Of a stretch of DNA of 22,378 bases, positions 5,896 through 13,881 are shown piece by piece. Below the pieces are notes generated by a model. It ran no database searches. It saw nothing but the letters and a program-made list of their open reading frames with translations, and was not told the origin of the DNA. The first letter of the stretch is position 1, and every line of letters starts with the position of its first letter. Made by a program: the position numbers and the translations under genes. Origin of the DNA: a virus; the IMG/VR virus record IMGVR_UViG_3300023090_000010, positions 1-22,378 of that record; one strand, given 5' to 3'.

Positions 5896-6464
5896 TGCTG
5901 GAAGAATATGATGAATATCCGACGTGGGGGTTCCAAGGCAAACTGTGCGAATGCGGTTGCGGGAAACCGACTAGCATTATAGCTAAATCGGATGCATCGC
6001 GCGGATATGTAAAGGGACAACCAATGCGGTTTGTCGCGGGACATAGATTTAAGAATCTTCATCGGTTGGGTTCTGAGTGTCCCGCATGGAAGGGCGGTCG
6101 AACTGAAACGGGCAACTATCCTGCTGTTTACATACCGGATCACCCTAAGGCGAATAGTTATGGCTATGTAAACGAGCATATTGTCATCGCAGAGAAAGCC
6201 TTGGGCAAGCCATTGCCTACAGGGGCAGTAGTCCACCACCATGCTTCCGATCAATTAGTAATATGTCAAGACAAGGCATATCACAACATGATCCATCGGC
6301 GTATGCGAGCTTATGAGGCTTGCGGCAATGCCGATTGGGTTAAGTGTTCTTATTGTGCTACATACGACGACCCATCAAATATGTGGATTTCAAAGAAAAG
6401 CGGGTACGGATTCCACCGAGAGTGCCAAAACAAGAGCCGTAAAGCTCGGAAAGCAAACAGATGA
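5895..6464 (+). CDS. Free-standing HNH homing endonuclease, possibly degenerate
   Basis: A 189-residue protein. The N-terminal CECGCGKPT plus a later GH is a zinc-binding type often seen before phage HNH domains. The HNH core runs GYVNEHIVIAEKALGKPL, then AVVHHH, then AYHNMIHRR. The C-terminus has a second Cys/His cluster (KCSYC and HRECQ). Between VHHH and the LVICQD segment there are only three residues (ASD), where related phage proteins usually carry about ten more, including the central Asn. The N of HNH therefore looks deleted. ATG 5895 is preferred over TTG 5862 and ATG 5868 because of the CAGAGGG just upstream and the overlap with the preceding TGA. It lies between terminase and portal, a common homing site. 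Confidence 0.8.
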   Translation: MLEEYDEYPTWGFQGKLCECGCGKPTSIIAKSDASRGYVKGQPMRFVAGHRFKNLHRLGSECPAWKGGRTETGNYPAVYIPDHPKANSYGYVNEHIVIAEKALGKPLPTGAVVHHHASDQLVICQDKAYHNMIHRRMRAYEACGNADWVKCSYCATYDDPSNMWISKKSGYGFHRECQNKSRKARKANR

Positions 6465-8434
6465 GTCGAAAGTTTTCAGAAGATGTCGAAAAACAGTTAT
6501 GCCTTAAAGTTGAGGCCGAGTATGTCTTATCAAAAGCCAACCGCCAACAGGATATGGATGACTTTGAAACATACGTAGACCTTCTCGACCAGAAGCGTAC
6601 CGAGAAAGACTATGACTGGATGAGCGACATCAAAATCCCTGAGTACGTAAGCCAGGAACTCACCCAAGCGGCCCTTGACGCTTCTATGACCTTCGGGACT
6701 CGCGATTTCGCAGAAGTCTACCTTGAAGATGCCAGCGATGAAGCCAAGAAGTGCGCCGATGCAGCGAAGACGCTTATCAATAAAACGCTCAATCGCAGGG
6801 ACTTGTTTTACTATCAGAAACGGATAAGGGCCGGTTCTCTTGCCCGACTGTCCGGATTAGTCCACGGCGAATGCCGATGGAGTAAGGAACAACGAGACGT
6901 TATCGTCGGTTATGAGTTTGTCGAGGGAGACACCGACATTCACGGGGCTAAGATCACAGATCGGGATAGTCAACTCCCGATCATGGAACCGAAACCAGTA
7001 AGACAGACGATCACCCACAAAGATCAGTTCGAAATTGAGGTACTGGATAACCGGAATGTTTACTACGATGACAGCTACGTTTACTCGCTTCAGCAAAAGC
7101 CTTTTGTCCTTACGAGATCGGAACGAAGTCTCGACTGGCTTGAACGAAACAAGGATGTGGCCGGATATTTCAATCTCGACCTTTTGAAAGAACTGAAAGC
7201 GGCCCCTGAGACCGAGACTTCGCAGGAGACTTACAATAAGTACAAGGACGATGCTCCCGAGCAGAAACCAGCTTCGCCCATGTTCGACATTCTGAAGCGA
7301 TACGGAAAAGGCTGGTGTATCGTGAAAAAAACGAACCCCACGAATGCACTGCCGATTGAAATCCTCCCCGGAATAGACGATGAAGGGGAGATCAAAAAAG
7401 GCGCTGAACTCCATGAACTTATTCAGGAATACGCTCTTTCCGAAGGCCGGTGGCAGCTTATAGCGTATCACCCGACCCCCTATATAGATTGCTTTAACAA
7501 TCCTTACCGGCCGATCCTGCGAGGTATCTGCTATATCCACCCGACAGAAGACGGCGGTTTCGGAGATGCGAAGCACGCTCATGACTTGCAGATCGGGCTA
7601 GACGATACGGTCAATATGAGTAACGACAGGACAATGCTGGCTACACTCCCGACCTTCAAGGTGAAAAGGCACGGAGCTTTCGAGGAAGATGCAGATCAGT
7701 ATTACATGGAGCCGGGTCACAAGATTCCTGTAAACGAAATGGACGATATGCAGGAGTTTAAAATCCAGGACAACATTCAGGGCGCGGTTCTCCTGGCTCA
7801 ATTTTTCAGAGACGCCATGCGGCAGCTAACGGCGATTGACCAAACCACTCAAGGCAAGCTCCCGGCCGCTTCGAATACTGCAACGGCTATCGTTGCGAGC
7901 GAAGGCAAAACCGACAACCGTATCCACTTCAAGGCCCTGACGTGGACGAATACCTGGGACGCGGACCTTTATTGGATGATTCAGCAAATGTCGTGGAGGT
8001 TTGCGGAACCCGAAACCGCCAAGAAACTCTTGGGTAAACATCTCGACGACTACAGGCCCGATCTTGATTATTTTTATCTGCCCGTGACCGCGGCTATTGA
8101 AACCGAGCAATCAAAGCAGTCTAAACTCAGAAACAACACGAGCTTCATGCAAATGCTCATGCCGTACATGCAGCTTTTTGCCAACCAGCCGGGTATGGTC
8201 ATGCTCCTAAACGATATTCTGCTCGATTCGGCGGAACTTATGGGGAAAGACGTTGAACGGTTTGCGGGAAAGCTCCTAAACCCTGCCATACCGCCCATAC
8301 CGCAGAAGGGGCAGGGGCAAGGCAGCCCACCGAACGTACCTCAAGGTGGGGGCGCTCCATCGAATCAGCAGGGGATACCGCAGGGGGCCATGCAGGCCGA
8401 AGCTAGGCAGGCGGCAGGGGGAGGAGCATTTTAG
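6461..8434 (+). CDS. Portal protein
   Basis: A 657-residue protein in the expected place after terminase. The portal is the dodecameric ring at one capsid vertex through which DNA is packaged and ejected. The length and the sequence fit podovirus-type portals: helical N-terminus, a basic middle, the characteristic GFGDAKHAHDLQ...DDTVNMSNDR segment (about residues 366-390), and a helical crown region (SFMQMLMPYMQLF). The last 50 residues are a low-complexity Gly/Gln/Pro tail. ATG overlaps the HNH stop (ATGA). A strong terminator follows two small genes later. No specific residue proves the call; length, order and pattern do. Confidence 0.87.
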   Translation: MSRKFSEDVEKQLCLKVEAEYVLSKANRQQDMDDFETYVDLLDQKRTEKDYDWMSDIKIPEYVSQELTQAALDASMTFGTRDFAEVYLEDASDEAKKCADAAKTLINKTLNRRDLFYYQKRIRAGSLARLSGLVHGECRWSKEQRDVIVGYEFVEGDTDIHGAKITDRDSQLPIMEPKPVRQTITHKDQFEIEVLDNRNVYYDDSYVYSLQQKPFVLTRSERSLDWLERNKDVAGYFNLDLLKELKAAPETETSQETYNKYKDDAPEQKPASPMFDILKRYGKGWCIVKKTNPTNALPIEILPGIDDEGEIKKGAELHELIQEYALSEGRWQLIAYHPTPYIDCFNNPYRPILRGICYIHPTEDGGFGDAKHAHDLQIGLDDTVNMSNDRTMLATLPTFKVKRHGAFEEDADQYYMEPGHKIPVNEMDDMQEFKIQDNIQGAVLLAQFFRDAMRQLTAIDQTTQGKLPAASNTATAIVASEGKTDNRIHFKALTWTNTWDADLYWMIQQMSWRFAEPETAKKLLGKHLDDYRPDLDYFYLPVTAAIETEQSKQSKLRNNTSFMQMLMPYMQLFANQPGMVMLLNDILLDSAELMGKDVERFAGKLLNPAIPPIPQKGQGQGSPPNVPQGGGAPSNQQGIPQGAMQAEARQAAGGGAF

Positions 8435-8740
8435 ATGAATGATTCCGAATTAAAAGACTTCGTACAGAAGTTCGGCAAGAAAAAAGCGGAGTTCATGCTG
8501 TCGGCCATTGGGAAGGATCAGGGCTTTATCGATGCCATACAGAAGCCCATAGGTAAAGAACTGTTGGGCGGTTGGCTGGATGACTGGAAATCCCTACTCA
8601 GTCTCATCGTGAACGGTCAGGCATCGGAAGAGGAACGGGTAGAGTTTGTCGTTGTGGATCGCAAGTTGACGGAAGCCGCTAAAAGAATAGCTCATTATTA
8701 CCAGATCAAAATGGGTGTCGATAATGCAATGTCCCAATGA
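8435..8740 (+). CDS. Hypothetical protein between portal and scaffold (101 aa)
   Basis: ATG 8435 immediately follows the portal stop, with GGGGGAGGAG upstream. The 101-residue product is predicted mostly helical (DFVQKFGKKKAEFML, DDWKSLLSLIV, KLTEAAKRIAHYYQIK), has no cysteine and no membrane segment, and overlaps the next gene by 17 bases. The family is not recognised. Its position between the portal and a transcription terminator suggests a head-assembly accessory. Confidence 0.65.
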   Translation: MNDSELKDFVQKFGKKKAEFMLSAIGKDQGFIDAIQKPIGKELLGGWLDDWKSLLSLIVNGQASEEERVEFVVVDRKLTEAAKRIAHYYQIKMGVDNAMSQ

Positions 8741-8891
8741 AAAGACGGAGCAAGTTAAGGGGATTGTCGCGCGTCTCATTGAGGAATGGGCCGAAAAGAA
8801 GTATCATGGGTCGATTCAACTTAACTTCAATGCGGGGAGCGTGCCGAATATTAACGTGAACAGAAGCATACGGTTGTTAGAAACCAAATAA
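8724..8891 (+). CDS. Small protein resembling the YezD/DUF2292 type
   Basis: ATG 8724 lies inside the end of the previous gene, and the frame runs 55 codons to TAA 8889-8891. The pattern helix (VKGIVARLIEEWAEKKY), then HGSIQLNF, then a turn, then INVNRSIRL resembles small proteins of the YezD/DUF2292 type, which have a helix followed by 'yGsVxI...vxxIxxxxxxRL'. This is a resemblance by eye only. The role of that family is unknown. It is the last gene before the terminator at 8918. Confidence 0.6.
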   Translation: MQCPNEKTEQVKGIVARLIEEWAEKKYHGSIQLNFNAGSVPNINVNRSIRLLETK

Positions 8892-8917
8892 GTTTTAAGG
8901 GACAATCTGAACAACAG

Positions 8918-8960
8918 AAGCCCTCTTATCCGGTGGTCCGGGTTCGAGGGCTTTTTTATT
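8918..8960 (+). terminator. Rho-independent terminator
   Basis: The stem AAGCCCTC (8918-8925) pairs with GAGGGCTT (8946-8953) and runs into a T tract (CTTTTTTATT, 8951-8960). The 20-base loop contains its own small hairpin, CCGG-TGGT-CCGG (8930-8941), so the RNA would stack two stems. It lies between the portal group and the scaffold gene and would split the late transcript or lower expression past it. No convincing promoter is visible before the next gene at 8984. Confidence 0.88.
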
Positions 8961-8983
8961 AACAACCAACCAAAGGAATTAAC

Positions 8984-9778
8984 ATGTCAGACGAGTTTGA
9001 AAGCCAGGAAGCCAGCCAGGATACACCCGAAGTTGAGGATTTATCCAGGGCCGCAGAAGAGGCAAAACAAACCGAAGAATCTTCCGAGAAATCGGAAGAA
9101 CAGGAGCAGCACCTAGAATCCCCCGAAGACAACGCTGAGAAGTCTCGGCTTGGACGAAAGGTCGCCGCTATGGAACGCCTGTTTGAACAGCAGAGCGCAC
9201 AACTGACGCAACTGACTAATTTTGCGTCAACTATCGCTCAGGCTATGCAACAGCAGGCTCAAACAGAAACCCAAAGAAAGAACCAGTCCGAATTACCCGA
9301 ATACATCCCGACCGAAACAAACGAGTTTGTACCCTTTGCTGAAAAGATGATTGAAAGTGCGCTGGCTAAAAAGCAGACCGAGGCCGAGCGGGAATCTCAG
9401 GAATTTGCTCAGGGGTACATCGCGTACATCGATGAATTGAGCGCCGATGAAGACGACCCTGCACTTGTGGCTGAGATTAAAAAACTCACCACGGGGACCG
9501 GAGAACCCTACAATAAAAGGCTTTCCAATAACCCCGTTGCCGATGCAGGAAAGAACTATCAGAGGGCCAAAAAGCACCTCCTGAACGCTCAACTTGGTAC
9601 AGGCAAGGGCAAAGAGAACCAGTTCAGGGGCGGCAAACCCGATACTCCGCTTGGATCCGGTTCGGGGAACACCGTAAAAAGGGATGACTCAACGACTCAA
9701 CTCAGCCCGTTTGCAAAGCGGGCAGCAGCCGCATGGGGTCATTCGGGTAAAGAACTCGCAGACATGATGAAGGAATAG
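8984..9778 (+). CDS. Probable scaffolding protein
   Basis: A 264-residue, Glu/Gln/Ser-rich protein. It has a very acidic N-terminus (residues 1-55), a probable coiled coil (about 57-95, with AAMERLFEQQSAQLTQLTNF), a helical middle and a basic, Gly-rich C-terminal third ending in a short helix (SPFAKRAAAAWG). This charge layout and its place between portal and capsid are typical of phage scaffolding proteins, which bind the inner face of the coat protein during assembly and are then removed. AAAGGAATT is the binding site before ATG 8984. No protease motif is seen, so it is not obviously a fused protease-scaffold. Confidence 0.72.
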   Translation: MSDEFESQEASQDTPEVEDLSRAAEEAKQTEESSEKSEEQEQHLESPEDNAEKSRLGRKVAAMERLFEQQSAQLTQLTNFASTIAQAMQQQAQTETQRKNQSELPEYIPTETNEFVPFAEKMIESALAKKQTEAERESQEFAQGYIAYIDELSADEDDPALVAEIKKLTTGTGEPYNKRLSNNPVADAGKNYQRAKKHLLNAQLGTGKGKENQFRGGKPDTPLGSGSGNTVKRDDSTTQLSPFAKRAAAAWGHSGKELADMMKE

Positions 9779-9781
9779 CCG

Positions 9782-10180
9782 TTGGGTGAAAAGACTCGTA
9801 GACATCCAAGCAGAACCATTGTCCGGCATGACGCAAGAACTCGGCCACTCAAACCTGCAAGATGGGAAGACGAAGGCCGGTACTTTATGTGCTGGAACTG
9901 CGGATTTGTCTGCGACTCTAAACGCGATGCCCTTGGCGGCGCGGACGATCGGGCTGGAACGAACACAGAATTTGAGCAAACGACGCTCCCAGATAACCAC
10001 TGGATCACTTACGGACAAAAGGCCGACATTCCCAAGATCATGCGGGGGCAAAGCCATACCGTTTTAGTCAAAGTGGGACCAGACGGAGCGCCACTACCGA
10101 TCATGCTTTCTTACTCACCCACAGTCGATAGGGGGTGTCCCATGTGCGGCACCTTGAATTGGCGGGGTGATTACCGCTAA
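9782..10180 (+). CDS. Zinc-finger-like phage protein, TTG start
   Basis: A 132-residue protein with CWNC (Cys37, Cys40) and Cys44 near the N-terminus and CPMC (Cys119, Cys122) at the C-terminus, likely one zinc site joining both ends. TTG 9782 is taken as start because GAAGGAA lies just upstream and the conserved-looking stretch before CWNC (PARWEDEGRYF) would be lost if translation began at the next in-frame ATG, 9887. It sits in the head module between scaffold and decoration protein. A role in head assembly is inferred from position only. Confidence 0.65.
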   Translation: MGEKTRRHPSRTIVRHDARTRPLKPARWEDEGRYFMCWNCGFVCDSKRDALGGADDRAGTNTEFEQTTLPDNHWITYGQKADIPKIMRGQSHTVLVKVGPDGAPLPIMLSYSPTVDRGCPMCGTLNWRGDYR

Positions 10181-10191
10181 GGAGAACATTT

Positions 10192-11025
10192 ATGGGATTT
10201 CAAATCGTAAACACAGGTGAACCTGCACAAAGGCAGTGGGTTCCCGTGCAGACCTCCGGGGGGGCCGTCACCCTGTACGAAAATCAACTCGTACAGATGG
10301 GAACTGACGGTGTAACCGCGCTTGGCGCTGCGAGCGGAGTCTGGAACGCCACAAACAAAACCACTTATCCAGCCTATGGCATACCGTACGGTATAGTGAT
10401 CGGCACATCAAGGCGATACGAGCTGTACGATTCAACGTACAACACGCAGAAGATCACCTCGATGATAACCTCGAACGTCAACTTCAACGTAGAGATGCGG
10501 GAAGTTGGCCCTTATGGGATAGACCAGCAGGCATACGTCTATGTCGAGCGAATCTTCCCCTGGACGGTTCTGCAAGGCCCCGTTTACTTTTCGACCCTTG
10601 GGACCGCCCCCACAGTTTCAACCGTTCTAACGCTCGCCACAGGCGGCGCCACCGGCGTTGGCTTTACGACCGCAGCGTCTATCGGCTTTACAGGAGTTGC
10701 TTCGCAGACGACCCTGTGCTTCAGGTCTGGCGCTAATCTCGGCCTGTACCGTATCGGCTCAGATACCAGCACGACAGTCAAAACCGTAACCTCGCCATTT
10801 CCCTACGCGATTGCTATAGGGGATACGCTGGTGGCCGCAAACTTGAGGTTTGCCGGGACCGCGCGGGTTCAGTTTGACAGCCTTTCCCTCGGTGTTTTGG
10901 CTGATGCGGCTGCGACCTCAGATTACTTCGGAATCGAAGTATCAAGGCTCGACCTCTCGACCGCCGGGAAAGAATATGTCGATTTCCGGTTCATGAACAT
11001 AATGTTTGACCCCCTTGGAACTTAA
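10192..11025 (+). CDS. Structural protein, probable head decoration protein
   Basis: A 277-residue protein, rich in Thr, Ala, Gly and Val with few charges and strong beta character throughout, typical of virion structural proteins. It begins after AAGGAG with ATG 10192 and directly precedes the major capsid gene, the usual place for a decoration or head-stabilising protein. A Gly/Thr-rich segment at about residues 140-215 may be an added beta domain. It has no signal peptide and no catalytic motif. The decoration call rests on composition and position. Confidence 0.6.
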   Translation: MGFQIVNTGEPAQRQWVPVQTSGGAVTLYENQLVQMGTDGVTALGAASGVWNATNKTTYPAYGIPYGIVIGTSRRYELYDSTYNTQKITSMITSNVNFNVEMREVGPYGIDQQAYVYVERIFPWTVLQGPVYFSTLGTAPTVSTVLTLATGGATGVGFTTAASIGFTGVASQTTLCFRSGANLGLYRIGSDTSTTVKTVTSPFPYAIAIGDTLVAANLRFAGTARVQFDSLSLGVLADAAATSDYFGIEVSRLDLSTAGKEYVDFRFMNIMFDPLGT

Positions 11026-11045
11026 TGCGGAAAGGAGAATAAGTT

Positions 11046-11969
11046 ATGCCTAGTATTGTCAATGATCCCTCCTTCCGTAAGCTGGTGGAAGGGCATATCA
11101 AACACGTCGAAAAGCAGTCCTATAAGGACATTCCTTCTTACAAGGACCGGCTTTTCAAGGTAGGGACTTCTGATTCAGCGTACGAAGATTTCTTCGACAT
11201 CGGATCGGTCCCCGACATCCCGGCATTTAACGGCAGGATCAACTACCTGCCCGTATATCCCGGCTACTACACCAAAATAGAGCACAAGGAGTTCGCAGGT
11301 GGCCTCCTGTTCCAGAGAAAGATTCTGGACGATGAAAAGTACGGTGTTCTTTCTGACCGTGCTTCATGGCTCATGGAGGCTTCCAGACGGACCCAGATTA
11401 AGGCCGAGATGAAGTTCCTCGTTTACGCCTTTTCCAGCGCGTTCGAGTACCAGACGTCAGAAGAAGGCGTGGCCCTTTGCTCAACCGGGCATCTTACCAA
11501 GTCCGGCGTTTCGACCACAACCGGTTTCAACAATCTGAGTACGGCGGCGCTCTCCAAAACATCGGTTGCGGCTGCACGGCTCAAGATGCGGCTCTTTAGA
11601 GACGACATCGGGGAACGTATCGATGTGGGCGACGACCTTATGTTGGTTGTCCCTGATAACCTGGCTGAAGTCGGATACGAGATCACCAAGACCCCTAAGA
11701 GCCTGGACACCGCCGAAGGTAATGTGAACTTCCATTATCAACGATACGACCTTCAGGTGCTCCCTCGTCTTGACGATTACTCGACTTCCAACTGGTATCT
11801 CGTGTGGAAAAGCCGGATGAAGAAAGACAACCTGTGGTACGACCGAATCAAACCCGAAGCCAAGACCACATGGGACTTTGAAACCTACACGCTGAAGCTG
11901 GCGCAGTATTTCAGGTTTAGTTACGGGAGTAAGAATTGGCGCTTCATTTTAGGTAGTCAAGTCAGCTAG
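11046..11969 (+). CDS. Major capsid protein
   Basis: A 307-residue protein that follows scaffold and decoration genes and has the layout of HK97-fold coat proteins: a helical charged N-arm (residues 1-40), an E-loop-like region (VYPGYYTKIEHKEFAGGLLFQRKI), a spine-like helix (ASWLMEASRRTQIKAEMKFL), and a C-terminal domain with VGDDLMLVVPDNLAEVGYEI, a common capsid P/A-domain pattern. GGAGAATAAGTT precedes ATG 11046. A GC-rich hairpin follows the gene. The fold assignment is by pattern, without alignment. Confidence 0.8.
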   Translation: MPSIVNDPSFRKLVEGHIKHVEKQSYKDIPSYKDRLFKVGTSDSAYEDFFDIGSVPDIPAFNGRINYLPVYPGYYTKIEHKEFAGGLLFQRKILDDEKYGVLSDRASWLMEASRRTQIKAEMKFLVYAFSSAFEYQTSEEGVALCSTGHLTKSGVSTTTGFNNLSTAALSKTSVAAARLKMRLFRDDIGERIDVGDDLMLVVPDNLAEVGYEITKTPKSLDTAEGNVNFHYQRYDLQVLPRLDDYSTSNWYLVWKSRMKKDNLWYDRIKPEAKTTWDFETYTLKLAQYFRFSYGSKNWRFILGSQVS

Positions 11970-12000
11970 TTAGCTGATAATGAATAACCATTTAACCCTG

Positions 12001-12023
12001 CTGGGGGGCGCAATGCCCCCTGG
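12001..12023 (+). promoter_or_regulatory. Intergenic hairpin 1, after the capsid gene
   Basis: GGGGGC (12004-12009), loop GCAAT, GCCCCC (12015-12020), extended by one C-G and two G-T pairs to 12001-12023. No T tract follows, so it is not a classic terminator. The same stem recurs at 13175-13191. Likely roles are partial termination, 3'-end stabilisation of the capsid mRNA or a processing site. The surrounding gap (11970-12053) holds nothing else I can support besides the binding site AGGAAAGG of the next gene. Confidence 0.7.
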
Positions 12024-12053
12024 TGAGCCTTCACTGGCAGGAAAGGATTCAAC

Positions 12054-12980
12054 ATGCCTGTAGGAACTAATTTTTCAAAGGGTCTTTCGGTATTTGGTAT
12101 CCCGGTTTTCGGGGGTATGGGCGGTCTTATTCCCACCGGGAACGTCTTTTTTGTGGACAGCAGCGGCAGCAACCCTGCCGACAACTCAGCCAACGGTACG
12201 TACGCCAAGCCGTTCAACACGATCAATTACGCCTTCACGCAGTGCAAAGACAATAACGACGATTGGATTGTCTGTGGTGCCGGACACGTTGAGACGGTAT
12301 CCGTTGCAAGCACTTCGACTTACGCGGTCGGCGGTCTGTCGATGAACAAAATCGGCGTATCTGTTTTCTGCCTCGGGAACGGGTCGCAGAGAAGCACTGT
12401 CACCTTTACCGCAACTACAGCGACAATGCTTGTAAGTGCGGTCAACATCAAGCTTTACAATCCGAGATTTCTAACCGGCATAGACGCAGTAGCGGCGCCG
12501 ATCAACGTCCAGGCGGCGGATTTCAATATGTTCGGTGCTGAGTATTACGACGCCCCCGCAATGGCGACGCTGGTACAGGTTTTGACCACGGCGGCTGCTA
12601 ATCGGATGGTTATCGACGGGTATCGGTTCATCGCTTCCACGACCGGCACGCAGAAGACAGCGGCAATTAAAATAGTTGGTGGCGACCGCATAACAATTCG
12701 AAATTTCGATATTGTGGGGGACTTCACCAACGCAGGGATTTACAACCTGACTACCGCGTCAACCAACCTCGTTCTCGATACGGGTCAGGTGACAAATTCC
12801 AGCGCAACTCCGCAACCCGCGATTGCTACAGTTTTGGCTACCTCTGGCGTTGGCAGAAACCTAATGGCTATCGTTGCATCGGGCGCACAGTTCACCGCCA
12901 CTAACCAGATGGCGTGGCCTCTTTCTTACGGCAGTGTCATAGGCACAGGTGGAATAACGCAACTTACCGTAGCCAACTAA
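12054..12980 (+). CDS. Beta-helix structural protein
   Basis: A 308-residue protein. After a Gly-rich start, residues 31-60 (FFVDSSGSNPADN...KPFNTINYAF) match the entry of right-handed parallel beta-helix proteins ('yVdsstG...GtPfxTIxxAi'). Short repeating strands then follow to the end (VSVFCLGNG, IKLYNPRF, RITIRNFDIVG, NLVLDTGQV). There is no catalytic dyad I can name. In phages such folds serve as head fibres, decoration or tail spikes. Next to the capsid gene, a head-surface role is the simplest reading. It lies in a two-gene cassette bracketed by matching hairpins. Confidence 0.7.
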   Translation: MPVGTNFSKGLSVFGIPVFGGMGGLIPTGNVFFVDSSGSNPADNSANGTYAKPFNTINYAFTQCKDNNDDWIVCGAGHVETVSVASTSTYAVGGLSMNKIGVSVFCLGNGSQRSTVTFTATTATMLVSAVNIKLYNPRFLTGIDAVAAPINVQAADFNMFGAEYYDAPAMATLVQVLTTAAANRMVIDGYRFIASTTGTQKTAAIKIVGGDRITIRNFDIVGDFTNAGIYNLTTASTNLVLDTGQVTNSSATPQPAIATVLATSGVGRNLMAIVASGAQFTATNQMAWPLSYGSVIGTGGITQLTVAN

Positions 12981-12991
12981 AGGATAAGATT

Positions 12992-13165
12992 ATGGCCGAT
13001 GGAAGAAACTCAGATTGGCAGGAACTTCACGACAAGCTGGATGCGATTCTTGATGCGGTTACGCCCAAGGCCGATGAGCCTAAAACCAAGGCTGAGATTA
13101 AGGCTGAAGCGGCGCAGGACAAAGCGGACGCCAAAGCCGACGCAGAGGACGCAAGTAAATTTTAA
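12992..13165 (+). CDS. Small Lys/Ala/Asp-rich helical protein (57 aa)
   Basis: ATG 12992 follows AAAGGATAAG. The product begins with an amphipathic helix (DWQELHDKLDAILDAV) and ends in a low-complexity K/A/E/D-rich stretch (EIKAEAAQDKADAKADAEDA). It would be an extended charged helix with no membrane segment. It shares the hairpin-bracketed cassette with the beta-helix protein and may act with it. The function is unknown. Confidence 0.62.
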   Translation: MADGRNSDWQELHDKLDAILDAVTPKADEPKTKAEIKAEAAQDKADAKADAEDASKF

Positions 13166-13174
13166 ACTTTATCG

Positions 13175-13191
13175 GGGGGCCTCGTGCCCCC
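13175..13191 (+). promoter_or_regulatory. Intergenic hairpin 2, same stem as hairpin 1
   Basis: GGGGGC (13175-13180), loop CTCGT, GCCCCC (13186-13191). Stem and loop length equal those of the hairpin at 12004-12020, with a different loop sequence. No T tract follows. In both places a CCTTCA lies a short distance downstream and then the next gene's binding site. The shared structure argues for a selected RNA element rather than chance. Confidence 0.7.
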
Positions 13192-13215
13192 TTAACCTTC
13201 AAACCAAGGATTGTT

Positions 13216-13881
13216 ATGGCTAAGGAAGATTTGAGAGCAGCGGGAGTGGAAGACATTCAGTTTTTCACCGATGTGGACAAGAAATGGGACAAGGGAGATT
13301 CGACCATAACGGCGACTTATCCCGGCTGGTACTTCGATCAGCAGTTGGCCGAAAAGAAAGAGGAATACCGGCAGAGAACACGCAAACCTGCGGATGATGA
13401 AATCGTTTCGGACGCCGACCCGGAATACCTGAACGAGACAAGAGCACTGGCCACTAAGATCAAAGCCCTTGAGGAAGCAAGGCCAAAGTTGAACGGCGCC
13501 CAAACGACTTTCCTTAAAAAAGCGGTGTCCGAACTTGAATGCGGAATATCCGAGTCTATGTTTTCTTACGACGACATGCACTTCGGGGAAGCCTCAGCGC
13601 ACGAGGAACTGAAGCGCCAACTCAACCCTTGCATCAAGATCGACAAGCGGCTCGCCACATCCCTGAACCTCAAGAGCTACAAAGGTGGCATGGTATCGAG
13701 GGACGATGCCACAATCGCCACACAGATAATGAACAAGGCGCTGGGAGAGACGAGCAACATCGAGCGGCTACGCAGGAAAGACTTGACCTGCCGGACCCGA
13801 AGAGTCACCCCGTTTACGGGCGATGGCGAATTTATGGAGACACCGGATGGACGGGAATCAGCTTCTACGGCAACTGCGTGA
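13216..13881 (+). CDS. Hypothetical structural-region protein (221 aa)
   Basis: A 221-residue protein, strongly charged and mostly helical (QQLAEKKEEYRQRTRKPADDE, LNETRALATKIKALEEAR), with no signal peptide or membrane segment. ATG 13216 has AAGGATTG upstream. The C-terminus overlaps the adaptor gene by 35 bases and ends in low-complexity STATA. Position between the capsid group and the adaptor suits a neck or head-completion protein, but no family is recognised. Confidence 0.65.
   Translation: MAKEDLRAAGVEDIQFFTDVDKKWDKGDSTITATYPGWYFDQQLAEKKEEYRQRTRKPADDEIVSDADPEYLNETRALATKIKALEEARPKLNGAQTTFLKKAVSELECGISESMFSYDDMHFGEASAHEELKRQLNPCIKIDKRLATSLNLKSYKGGMVSRDDATIATQIMNKALGETSNIERLRRKDLTCRTRRVTPFTGDGEFMETPDGRESASTATA

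Noticed and set aside
6857-7582. Long minus-strand frame of 241 codons inside the portal gene
   Set aside because: It lies wholly inside a well-supported gene on the other strand, has no binding site or recognisable domain, and is expected from codon use.
8930-8950. GGTTCGA near 8941, resembling a tRNA T-loop
   Set aside because: The flanking bases do not form a T-arm and there is no acceptor or anticodon stem. The bases belong to the terminator stem and loop.
9786-10067. GTG-started frame of 93 codons overlapping the zinc-finger gene
   Set aside because: The overlapping frame at 9782 has paired CxxC motifs; this one has none and ends midway.
11954-11981. TAGTCA then GATAAT at 16-base spacing, promoter-like
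   Set aside because: Only four of six bases match at -35, it overlaps the capsid stop, and the gene after it is explained by readthrough from the capsid transcript.
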